From DATATV01 sp035551355 (lineage in GTDB: Bacteria > Actinomycetota > Actinomycetes > Mycobacteriales > Pseudonocardiaceae), in assembly GCA_035551355.1 (NCBI GenBank), contig DASZNF010000058.1, forward strand, positions 1-64,000: DNA of 64,000 nucleotides, written 5' to 3'. Under the pieces are notes generated by a model. The model was not told the DNA's origin. It saw only the letters and a list, made by a program, of their open reading frames with translations, and made no database searches. Shown here piece by piece: positions 57,782 through 64,000 of this stretch (position 1 is its first letter; the number at the start of each line of letters is the position of its first letter). The position numbers and the translations under genes are program-made.

Positions 57782-57787
57782 AGCGTA
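57782..57787 (-). promoter_or_regulatory. Probable -10 element of the Rv3259-like gene
   Basis: TACGCT ends 7 bases before GTG 57774; the adjacent divergent gene has TATCGT 8 bases before its own GTG. Confidence 0.5.
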
Positions 57788-57857
57788 GTCAACGCGGCCG
57801 TCAAAGTGCCCGGCCGCTCGCCCGTGTGTCTGGCCCCCGCTTGTCGGTCCGAGGCGC

Positions 57858-57863
57858 TATCGT
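57858..57863 (+). promoter_or_regulatory. Probable -10 element of the DUF3499 gene
   Basis: TATCGT ends 8 bases before GTG 57872, with no ribosome-binding site between. Confidence 0.45.
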
Positions 57864-57871
57864 CGGCCATT

Positions 57872-58231
57872 GTGCGGAGCGTGAGACGTTGCTCGCGGAC
57901 CGGGTGTGTGAACCCGGCCGTTGCTACGCTCACCTATGCGTACGCCGACTCCACTGCCGTTGTCGGGCCACTTGCCACGTACTCCGAGCCACACAGCTAC
58001 GACCTGTGTGAGGAGCACGCCCTGCGGCTCACCGCCCCGCTCGGCTGGGAAGTCGTCCGGCACGAAGGTGAGTTCGTGGCTCCCGAGCCATCGGTGGACG
58101 ACCTGACCGCGCTGGCCGAGGCGGTGCGCGAGGCGGGGCGGGGCGAACGGCCCCTGGAACCGCCGAGCTCGGCACCGGCCGCGGGCCGGCGGGGTCACCT
58201 GCGGGTGCTCCCTGATCCAGTGGACGACTGA
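57872..58231 (+). CDS. DUF3499 protein (Rv3258c-like)
   Basis: 119 residues. RRCSRTGCVNPAVATLTYAYADSTAVVGPLA at the start and SYDLCEEHALRLTAPLGWEVVRH in the middle match the family as remembered from Rv3258c. C-S-R-T-G-C and C-E-E-H together could bind zinc. The C-terminal 40 residues are disordered. GTG 57872; the frame is open to 57539 but only because it mirrors the divergent gene. Function unknown. It is followed by manB, 116 bases on, the same order as in mycobacteria. Confidence 0.88.
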   Translation: MRSVRRCSRTGCVNPAVATLTYAYADSTAVVGPLATYSEPHSYDLCEEHALRLTAPLGWEVVRHEGEFVAPEPSVDDLTALAEAVREAGRGERPLEPPSSAPAAGRRGHLRVLPDPVDD

Positions 58232-58347
58232 ACCGGTACGCCGGTTGCTTTCGCGCGGGGTTTGGCCGTCGCGGTCGCATCGATCTCGGTAGGCTCGGAC
58301 GGGACACCTGAGCAGCCGCTCGGACCCGGACCAAACCTGGAGTTGGT

Positions 58348-59697
58348 GTGCGCGACCTGTCCGACATCGTCAAGGCGTACGACATTCGCGGCGTGGTGGG
58401 GGAACAGCTCGACGCGCCCCTGGTCCGGGAGGTCGGCGCCGCGTTCGCCCGGCTGGTCGGCGGCTCGGCCGTGGTGGTCGGCCACGACATGCGGGATTCC
58501 TCCCCGCAGCTGTCCGCCGCGTTCGCCGAGGGCGTGAACTCCCAGGGTCTCGACGTGGTGTCCATCGGCCTGGCCAGCACCGACATGCTCTACTTCGCCT
58601 CCGGCCACCTGAACCTGCCCGGCGCGATGTTCACCGCCAGCCACAACCCGGCCAAGTACAACGGCATCAAGATGTGCCGGGCCGGGGCCGCGCCGGTCGG
58701 CCAGGACTCGGGCCTGGCCCAGATCCGGGCCGAGGTGGAGGCCGGGGTGCCCGCCTCGGACAAGCCGGCCGGTTCGGTGTCGCAGCGGGACCTGCTCACC
58801 GAGTACGCCGCCTACCTGCGCAACCTGGTCGATCTGAGCACGATCCGGCCGCTGAAGGTCGTGGTGGACGCGGGCAACGGCATGGGCGGGCACACCGTGC
58901 CCAGCGTGTTCACCGGGCTGCCGGTGGACGTGGTGCCGATGTACTTCGAGCTGGACGGCACCTTCCCCAATCACGAGGCCAACCCCCTGGACCCGCGCAA
59001 TCTGGTGGATCTGCAGGCCAAGGTGCGCGAGGTCGGCGCGGACGCCGGGGTGGCCTTTGACGGCGACGCCGACCGCTGCTTCGTGGTGGACGAGCACGGC
59101 GATCCGGTGAGCCCGAGCGCGATCACCGCGCTGGTCGCGGTGCGCGAGCTGGCCAAGGAGCCGGGCGGCACGGTGATCCACAATCTGATCACCTCGCACT
59201 CGGTGCCGGAGATCGTGTCCGAGCACGGCGGCAAGCCGGTGCGCACCCGCGTCGGTCACTCGTTCATCAAGCAGACCATGGCCGATACCGGCGCGATCTT
59301 CGGCGGCGAGCACTCCGCGCACTACTACTTCCGGGATTTCTGGCGGGCCGACACCGGCATGCTGGCCGCGCTGCACGTGCTGGCCGCCCTGGGCGGCCAG
59401 GACCGGCCGCTGTCCGAGCTGACCGCCGAGTACAACCGCTACCCGGCCTCCGGCGAGATCAACTCCACGGTGAACGACCAGGCCGACCGGATGGCCGCGG
59501 TGCGGGCCGCGTTCGCCGATCGCGAAGGCGTGCTGGTGGACGAGCTGGACGGGATGACCATCGAGCTGCCCAACGGCGCCTGGTTCAATCTGCGTCCGTC
59601 CAACACCGAGCCGCTGCTGCGGCTGAACGTGGAGGGCAAGGACGAGGAGGACATGGCCGTCCTGCGGGACGAGGTGCTGTCCATCGTCCGCGGCTGA
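58348..59697 (+). CDS. manB: Phosphomannomutase/phosphoglucomutase
   Basis: Interconverts mannose 6- and 1-phosphate for GDP-mannose. 449 residues, four-domain phosphohexomutase: KAYDIRGVVGE (about 9-19), catalytic phosphoserine in FTASHNPAKYNGIK, metal loop AFDGDADRCFVVDE, GGEHSAHYYFRDF as the sugar-binding loop, and RPSNTEPLLRLNVE for the phosphate. GTG start with CTGGAG 6 bases upstream. Followed by Trm112, SIS and manA genes as in mycobacteria (Rv3257c-Rv3255c). It probably also accepts glucose phosphates. Confidence 0.95.
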   Translation: MRDLSDIVKAYDIRGVVGEQLDAPLVREVGAAFARLVGGSAVVVGHDMRDSSPQLSAAFAEGVNSQGLDVVSIGLASTDMLYFASGHLNLPGAMFTASHNPAKYNGIKMCRAGAAPVGQDSGLAQIRAEVEAGVPASDKPAGSVSQRDLLTEYAAYLRNLVDLSTIRPLKVVVDAGNGMGGHTVPSVFTGLPVDVVPMYFELDGTFPNHEANPLDPRNLVDLQAKVREVGADAGVAFDGDADRCFVVDEHGDPVSPSAITALVAVRELAKEPGGTVIHNLITSHSVPEIVSEHGGKPVRTRVGHSFIKQTMADTGAIFGGEHSAHYYFRDFWRADTGMLAALHVLAALGGQDRPLSELTAEYNRYPASGEINSTVNDQADRMAAVRAAFADREGVLVDELDGMTIELPNGAWFNLRPSNTEPLLRLNVEGKDEEDMAVLRDEVLSIVRG

Positions 59698-59824
59698 GCC
59701 GGTGGCGCGGTCCTGCCCGGGCGGACGGGGAAGGCCGGACGCGCGGGGCAGGCTACTGGCCGGTCGGGCGGTACGGGAGAATGGCGGTCGGCGCGAAAGC
59801 CGCCGGGAGAGCCGAGGAGGAATC

Positions 59825-60043
59825 GTGGCCGTGCAGCTTGATCCGCAGTTGCTGGAGATCCTGGCCTGCCCGTCGACCGACCACGCGCCGCTGCTGGTCG
59901 GCTCGCCCGACGACCCCGAGGCCGATGTGCTGACCTGCACCGCGTGCGGCCGGGGTTTCCCGGTGCGCGACGGCATCCCGGTGTTGTTGCTGGACGAGGC
60001 GATCCCACCGGCCACGAAGTCCGGTGCGGATCCGGTCGGGTGA
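59825..60043 (+). CDS. Trm112-family zinc-ribbon protein
   Basis: 72 residues. LDPQLLEILACPSTDHAPLL at the start, then TCTACGRGFPVRDGIPVLLLDEA: the characteristic Trm112/YcaR pattern, with one cysteine in ACP and a second pair in CTAC. Trm112 in eukaryotes activates methyltransferases; the bacterial role is not settled. GTG 59825 with GAGGAGGAA upstream. The stop overlaps the next start (GTGA), so it is co-translated with the SIS protein, a pairing conserved in actinobacteria. Confidence 0.9.
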   Translation: MAVQLDPQLLEILACPSTDHAPLLVGSPDDPEADVLTCTACGRGFPVRDGIPVLLLDEAIPPATKSGADPVG

Positions 60044-61137
60044 GCAGCATGCTGGACGAGCGCCTGCTGGACGATCCGGGCCGGCTGGCCGATGCCGACG
60101 GCGCGGCGGGCGGTTGCCTGCGTGCGGCCGCGGCGGCCGGCGCGCAGGTGCGGTCCACCGTGGAGGCGGGCGCCGAGGTGGGCATCGCCGAGCTGTCCGG
60201 GAGCCGGCCGCGGGCGGTGGTGTTCCTGACCCGGCCCGGCATCAGCCGCGCCGTGGTCGATCTGCTGATCGCACTGCTGGGCCCGGCCTGCCCGGTGCCG
60301 CTGGTCCGCGCGGACACGCTGCCCTCCTGGGTGGGTCCGCTGGACGTGGTGTTCGGACACACCGACGACCCGGGTGATCACGTGCTGGCCGAGTCGGTGG
60401 ACCGGGCCCGCCGTTACGGCGCCCAGTTCGTGCTGACCGGTCCGGCCGACGGACCGGTGGCCGCGGCGGCCGCGGGTACCGCCCGGCTGCTGCCGCCGCG
60501 GGTGCCCACCCCGGTCGGTTTCGGCTTCCCCCGGGTGCTGGCCGCGGGCCTGTTGCTGCTGGACACGCTCGGGCTGCTGCGCACCGATCTGGACCTGCTG
60601 GCCGACGAACTGGACAAAGAGGCCGAGCGGGATCACGCCGGCTACGAGTCATTTGTTAATCCGGCGAAATCTCTGGCGCTGCGGCTGGCCGAGCGCAGCC
60701 CGGTGTTGTGCGGGCTGGACCCGGTGGCCACCGCGGTCGCCGGGCACGCGGTGGACGCGCTGGCCGGGTTCGCCGGGGTGGTGGCCACCGCGTCGGACTA
60801 CGCGCAGTTCGGCAGCCGCACGGTGCTGCACCGGGCGGCGGTGCGGGGCGGAGCCGAGCAGGACATTTTTGCCGATCCGGACGATTCGCCCGGTAGTCTG
60901 CTGCTGCGCGTGGTGCTGCTGGCTGTGCGGGACGACCAGCAGGCCGAGTCGGTGCGCCGGGCCGCGACGGAGCTGTTGCCCGGGGCCGACGTGCTGGAGG
61001 TCGCCGAGGGGACGTCCGGCGAGGCGAGCGTGCGGGCCGCGGTGCTGGCGCTGCGGGTCGAGCTGGCCGCGGTCTACCTGGGTCTGGCCGGTGGTTCGCT
61101 CGGCGGTCCGGGCCGGCACGCGGCGGCGTTCGCGTAG
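60040..61137 (+). CDS. SIS-domain phosphosugar isomerase-like protein (Rv3256c-like)
   Basis: 365 residues. GTG 60040 overlaps the Trm112 stop. Two SIS-like halves: PRAVVFLTRPGISRAVVDLLIALLG and, later, VLCGLDPVATAVAGHAVDALAGFAG with RLLPPRVPTPVGFGFPRVLAAGLLLLD. It resembles the phosphoglucose/phosphomannose isomerase-type SIS proteins, but the catalytic motifs are weak. By position between manB and manA it is probably concerned with mannose or glucose phosphates, as a binding or regulatory protein if not an isomerase. The FVNPAKSLALRLAERSPV stretch is a family feature. Confidence 0.82.
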   Translation: MSSMLDERLLDDPGRLADADGAAGGCLRAAAAAGAQVRSTVEAGAEVGIAELSGSRPRAVVFLTRPGISRAVVDLLIALLGPACPVPLVRADTLPSWVGPLDVVFGHTDDPGDHVLAESVDRARRYGAQFVLTGPADGPVAAAAAGTARLLPPRVPTPVGFGFPRVLAAGLLLLDTLGLLRTDLDLLADELDKEAERDHAGYESFVNPAKSLALRLAERSPVLCGLDPVATAVAGHAVDALAGFAGVVATASDYAQFGSRTVLHRAAVRGGAEQDIFADPDDSPGSLLLRVVLLAVRDDQQAESVRRAATELLPGADVLEVAEGTSGEASVRAAVLALRVELAAVYLGLAGGSLGGPGRHAAAFA

Positions 61138-61186
61138 CCCGGGCCGACTTCCGAGGGCACTGGCCGTACGAAGGGGAACGAGAGAC

Positions 61187-62425
61187 GTGCATCTGATGCG
61201 CAACGCGGTGCGACCGTACGCCTGGGGGTCGCGCACGACCATCGCGCTCCTCCAGGGCCGGCCCGCGCCCGCGCCGCATCCGGAGGCCGAGCTGTGGATG
61301 GGCGCGCACCCGGACGACCCGTCCGTGGTGCGGGACGCCGACGGCGTGGAACACTCGCTGACCGAGCTGGTGACCGCCGATCCGGCCGGCCAGCTCGGCG
61401 TGGGGTTCGCCCGGCGCTGGGACAACCGGCTGCCGTTCCTGCTCAAGGTGCTGGCCGCGGACGAGCCGATGAGCATGCAGGCCCATCCCTCGGCCGCGCA
61501 GGCCCGGGAGGGGTTCGCCCGCGAGGAGGCGGCCGGGGTGCCCCGGCTGGCGCCCAGCCGCAACTATCCCGATCCCACGCCCAAGCCGGAACTGGTGTGC
61601 GCGCTGACCGAGTTCCACGTGCTGGCCGGGTTCCGCGATCCGGCGCGCACCCTGCGGCTGCTGCGCGCACTGGCCACCCCGGCCATCGACCGCTATGTCG
61701 ACCTGCTGGCCGAGCAGCCGGACGCGGCCGGTTTGCGGGCGCTGTTCACCACGTGGATCACGCTGCCCTCCGCGGTGCTGGACAAGCTGCTGCCCGAGGT
61801 GCTGGACGCCTGCGTGGCGCACGTGCGCGAGCACGGCGAGTTCGATCTGACCTGCCGCACCGTGCTGGAGCTGGGCGAGCGCTACCCGGGTGATTCGAGT
61901 GTGCTGGTGGCGTTGCTGCTCAACCGGCTGGTGCTCGGCCCGGGCGAGGCGGTCTACCTGGCCGCCGGCAACCTGCATGCCTACCTGCGCGGCACGGCGG
62001 TGGAGATCCTGGCCAACTCGGACAACATCGTGCGCTGCGGGCTGACCCCCAAGCACGTGGACGTGCCGGAACTGCTGCGGGTGGTGGACTTCTCGCACGG
62101 CGACATGCCGGTGCTGGGCGGCGAGCCGGTGGAGGACCACATCCTGCGCTACGGCACGGACGCCCCGGAGTTCGAGCTGTCCCGGCTGGAGTGGACCGAC
62201 TCCGACGATCCGGCCGCGGTGAAGCTGCGGCACTCCGGTCCGCAGGTGCTGGTGTGCACCGCGGGCGCGGTCGAGCTGACCGCCCCGGACGGCGCGGTGC
62301 TGGAGCTGCGCTGCGGGGATTCGGCCTGGCTGCCCGCGCACGACTGTCATGACGGCCCGGTGACCGTGGTGCCGGTGGGCGCCGAACGGGCCCAGGTGTT
62401 CCGGGCGACCGCGGGCACCGACTAG
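61187..62425 (+). CDS. manA: Mannose-6-phosphate isomerase, type I
   Basis: Converts fructose 6-phosphate to mannose 6-phosphate, feeding ManB. 412 residues, cupin fold: RPYAWGSRTTIALLQGRP, ELWMGAHPDDPS, LPFLLKVLAADEPMSMQAHPS (zinc ligands Gln and His), KPELVCALTEFHVLAGFR (Glu ligand), and YLAAGNLHAYLRGTAVEILANSDNIVRCGLTPKHVD (His ligand and catalytic Arg region). GTG start with GGGGAA about 10 bases upstream. Last of the manB-Trm112-SIS-manA run. GDP-mannose pyrophosphorylase is not in the window. Confidence 0.95.
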   Translation: MHLMRNAVRPYAWGSRTTIALLQGRPAPAPHPEAELWMGAHPDDPSVVRDADGVEHSLTELVTADPAGQLGVGFARRWDNRLPFLLKVLAADEPMSMQAHPSAAQAREGFAREEAAGVPRLAPSRNYPDPTPKPELVCALTEFHVLAGFRDPARTLRLLRALATPAIDRYVDLLAEQPDAAGLRALFTTWITLPSAVLDKLLPEVLDACVAHVREHGEFDLTCRTVLELGERYPGDSSVLVALLLNRLVLGPGEAVYLAAGNLHAYLRGTAVEILANSDNIVRCGLTPKHVDVPELLRVVDFSHGDMPVLGGEPVEDHILRYGTDAPEFELSRLEWTDSDDPAAVKLRHSGPQVLVCTAGAVELTAPDGAVLELRCGDSAWLPAHDCHDGPVTVVPVGAERAQVFRATAGTD

Positions 62426-62458
62426 CTCGGACACCGCCGAACACAGGAGGAGTCGAAC

Positions 62459-63394
62459 GTGTCAGAAGCTGGCGGGACGAAGGCGGTTCTCGCCGCGCTG
62501 GGCGCCAACGCCGGGATCGCGGCCGCGAAGTTCCTCGGCTTCGTGTTCACCGGTTCCTCCTCCATGCTCGCCGAAGCGGTGCACTCCCTGGTGGACACCT
62601 CCAACCAGGGGCTGTTGTTGCTGGGGCGCAAGAAGTCCAAGCAGCGGGCCAATCAGGAGCATCCGTTCGGCTTCGGCCGGGAGCGGTTCTTCTACGCGTT
62701 CATGGTGGCCCTGCTGCTGTTCACCCTGGGCGCGATTTTCGCGATATACGAGGGAATCGAGAAGATCGCCAACCCGCATCCGCTGGAGTCTCCGGTGGTG
62801 GCGCTGGTGATCCTGGTGCTGGCGGTGGGCCTGGAGGGCTTCAGTTTCCGCACCGCGATGCGGGAATCGCGGGAACTGCGCAAGGGCGCGAGCCTGTTCT
62901 CGTTCATCCGCCGGGCCACCGTGCCGGAACTGCCGGTGGTGCTGCTGGAGGATTCCGCCGCCCTGCTGGGTCTGCTGTTCGCGCTGATCGGCGTCGGATT
63001 GTCGGTGCTGACCGGAAATCCGGTGTGGGACGGCATCGGCACGGTGTGCATCGGCTCGCTGCTCGGGGTGGTGGCGATGGTGCTGATCGTGGAGATGAAG
63101 AGTCTGCTGATCGGCGAGGGCGCCCCGCCGGACGTGCTGGCCACCATCGTCCGCGAGCTGGAGCGGGAGACGGTGCAGCGGGTGATCCACATCCGCACCC
63201 AGTATCTCGGTCCGGAGGAACTGCTGGTGGCGGCGAAGATCGCGCTGGTGCCGGAGTTGACCCTGGCCCAGGTGGCCGCGGCGATCGACGCGGCCGAGGC
63301 CCGGGTGCGCGGCGCGGCGCCCTCGGCGAAACTGATCTATCTGGAACCGGATCTGGATCGCACGCCGGTCACGGTCGCGACCGCGGAAGCCTGA
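62459..63394 (+). CDS. Cation diffusion facilitator family transporter
   Basis: 311 residues, six membrane helices. MLAEAVHSLVDTSNQGLLLLG carries the His-x3-Asp metal site of helix 2, HPFGFGRERFFYAF is the conserved cytoplasmic loop to helix 3, and EDSAALLGLLFALIGVG is the Asp-containing helix 5. A cytoplasmic C-terminal domain (about 215-300: IVRELERETVQRVIHIRTQYLGPEELLVAAKI) binds metal and dimerises. Moves zinc, manganese or iron out in exchange for protons; the metal is not deducible. GTG with AGGAGG 8 bases upstream. Same place after manA as in other actinobacteria. Confidence 0.94.
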   Translation: MSEAGGTKAVLAALGANAGIAAAKFLGFVFTGSSSMLAEAVHSLVDTSNQGLLLLGRKKSKQRANQEHPFGFGRERFFYAFMVALLLFTLGAIFAIYEGIEKIANPHPLESPVVALVILVLAVGLEGFSFRTAMRESRELRKGASLFSFIRRATVPELPVVLLEDSAALLGLLFALIGVGLSVLTGNPVWDGIGTVCIGSLLGVVAMVLIVEMKSLLIGEGAPPDVLATIVRELERETVQRVIHIRTQYLGPEELLVAAKIALVPELTLAQVAAAIDAAEARVRGAAPSAKLIYLEPDLDRTPVTVATAEA

Positions 63395-63526
63395 CCGGTT
63401 CCGGCGCGTTCTCCGCGGTGAAACGGCCCGCTTGAAGATTCGGGTCCGGCCAGCAACAGGCGCAGTCCGGACGGCGCCGCCGCGTCGGGTCGCCGTGCCA
63501 CTTGATCGGCCGTTCGGTGCCCGGAT

Positions 63527-63575
63527 TTGACAGTCAATTTCTGTTCATGGTTGGTAACCCGCGTACCGGGCTACC
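63527..63575 (+). promoter_or_regulatory. Possible promoter and dyad upstream of the alpha-galactosidase gene
   Basis: A consensus TTGACA at 63527-63532 lies in a more AT-rich stretch, although the -10 is not clear. GGTAACCCG and CGGGCTACC (63553-63575) form an imperfect dyad (8 of 9) that might be an operator for sugar control. The remainder of 63395-63623 shows nothing recognisable. Confidence 0.3.
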
Positions 63576-63623
63576 GTCGATTCAGTCACAGCGAGCGCAC
63601 AGGTTTCACAAAGGGGTGAAATC

Positions 63624-64000
63624 ATGCCGTCCATTTTTCGCAGGTCGCGGGTCGGGTTGGCCGGGTTGGCCGCGATGTTGTTGGTGCCACCGGCGTTGAT
63701 CACTTTCGCCGCGCCGAATGCCGTCGCGGAGAACAACGGTCTGGCGCTGACTCCGCTGCTCGGCTGGAGCAGCTGGAGTTTCATCCGGACCAATCCCACC
63801 GAGGCGAAGATCGAAGCGCAGGCCGACGCGCTGAAATCCAGCGGACTGGCCGGATACGGATTCGACCGGATCAACCTGGACGATTTCTATTACATCTGCG
63901 ACAGCGGTACCGGACCGGCCGTGGACGGCAACGGCTACTGGGCGATCGACCCGGCGAAATTCCCGGATTCCGATGGGGTCGACGGAATCGCCGCCACCGC
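63624..64000 (+). CDS. Secreted alpha-galactosidase-like glycoside hydrolase (GH27), 5' part
   Basis: The reading frame is open from ATG 63624 to the right edge (125 codons) and continues outside. AAAGGGGTGAAATC precedes the ATG. Residues 1-36 are a signal peptide: FRRSRVGLAGLAAML, hydrophobic core, then FAAPNAVAEN with a cleavage site after AVA. The mature start LTPLLGWSSWSFI and, about 30 residues later, GYGFDRINLDDFYY are the opening motifs of GH27 alpha-galactosidases. The active-site Asp pair lies further on and is not visible. Likely an exported enzyme for galactoside breakdown. Confidence 0.8.
   Translation, partial: MPSIFRRSRVGLAGLAAMLLVPPALITFAAPNAVAENNGLALTPLLGWSSWSFIRTNPTEAKIEAQADALKSSGLAGYGFDRINLDDFYYICDSGTGPAVDGNGYWAIDPAKFPDSDGVDGIAAT

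Overview
The window is GC-rich actinobacterial chromosome. Nearly every codon ends in G or C, and GTG starts are common. The genes present (wbbL and rmlD for the arabinogalactan linker, WhiB2, coenzyme F420 synthesis, acyl-CoA carboxylase with an epsilon subunit, EspG/PE/PPE-like and TNT proteins) point to a mycolate-free member of the Pseudonocardiaceae. That placement is inference. The backbone follows, from memory, the Mycobacterium tuberculosis order lpdA/glpD2 - accA3 - maf - accE5/accD5 - birA - PH protein - GtrA - purK/purE - fadE25 - TIGR03089/LCP - rmlD - wbbL - fbiB/fbiA - whiB2 - Rv3259 - Rv3258c - manB - manA. Accessory blocks are spliced into it.

Layout. 0-5 kb: end of lpdA, a lipoprotein/membrane pair, and divergent glpK and glpD (glycerol catabolism). 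4.8-7.4 kb: an EspG / PPE-like / PE-like trio with no secretion machinery. 7.4-15.9 kb: acyl-CoA carboxylase genes (accA3, accE, accD5), maf and birA, interrupted by a PadR-controlled MFS efflux pair. 16-20 kb: a YbaB-like protein, a WXG100 protein, a TNT-type NAD glycohydrolase toxin and its probable immunity protein. 20.2-23.8 kb: hisN, a two-component system, GtrA. 24-31.4 kb: an LppU-like protein, a large ECF sigma factor fused to an anti-sigma and exported region, a degenerate GGDEF-like protein, purK, purE, fadE25. 31.4-37.7 kb: an HhH membrane protein, an orphan AAA/DUF234 ATPase, TIGR03089 and two LCP ligases. 37.8-47.3 kb: rmlD, a DUF302 protein and six glycosyltransferase genes ending in wbbL. 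47.4-53.5 kb: a conserved hypothetical, AlkA-like glycosylase, NUDIX, fbiB, fbiA, an M50 protease and whiB2. 53.5-63.4 kb: a giant glycosyltransferase, two conserved small proteins, then manB - Trm112 - SIS protein - manA - cation transporter. The right edge cuts an alpha-galactosidase.

Working together. The carboxylase subunits and biotin ligase form one functional unit that makes malonyl/methylmalonyl-CoA. rmlD, wbbL, the LCP ligases, GtrA and the glycosyltransferases build and attach cell-envelope polysaccharide. manB and manA supply mannose phosphates. The WXG/TNT and PE/PPE/EspG groups look like type VII secretion cargo and chaperones whose exporter lies elsewhere.

Two patterns run through the whole window. 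First, all six convergent gaps longer than about 100 bp, or the gene ends bordering them, carry short tandem repeats (periods about 16-28 bp), two of them only weakly repetitive or short; several arrays run into the end of the coding sequence. Second, at least eleven genes without a good ribosome-binding site have a TANNNT hexamer 6-8 bases before the start codon, as expected for leaderless transcripts. No tRNA, rRNA, insertion sequence, prophage or CRISPR array was seen.
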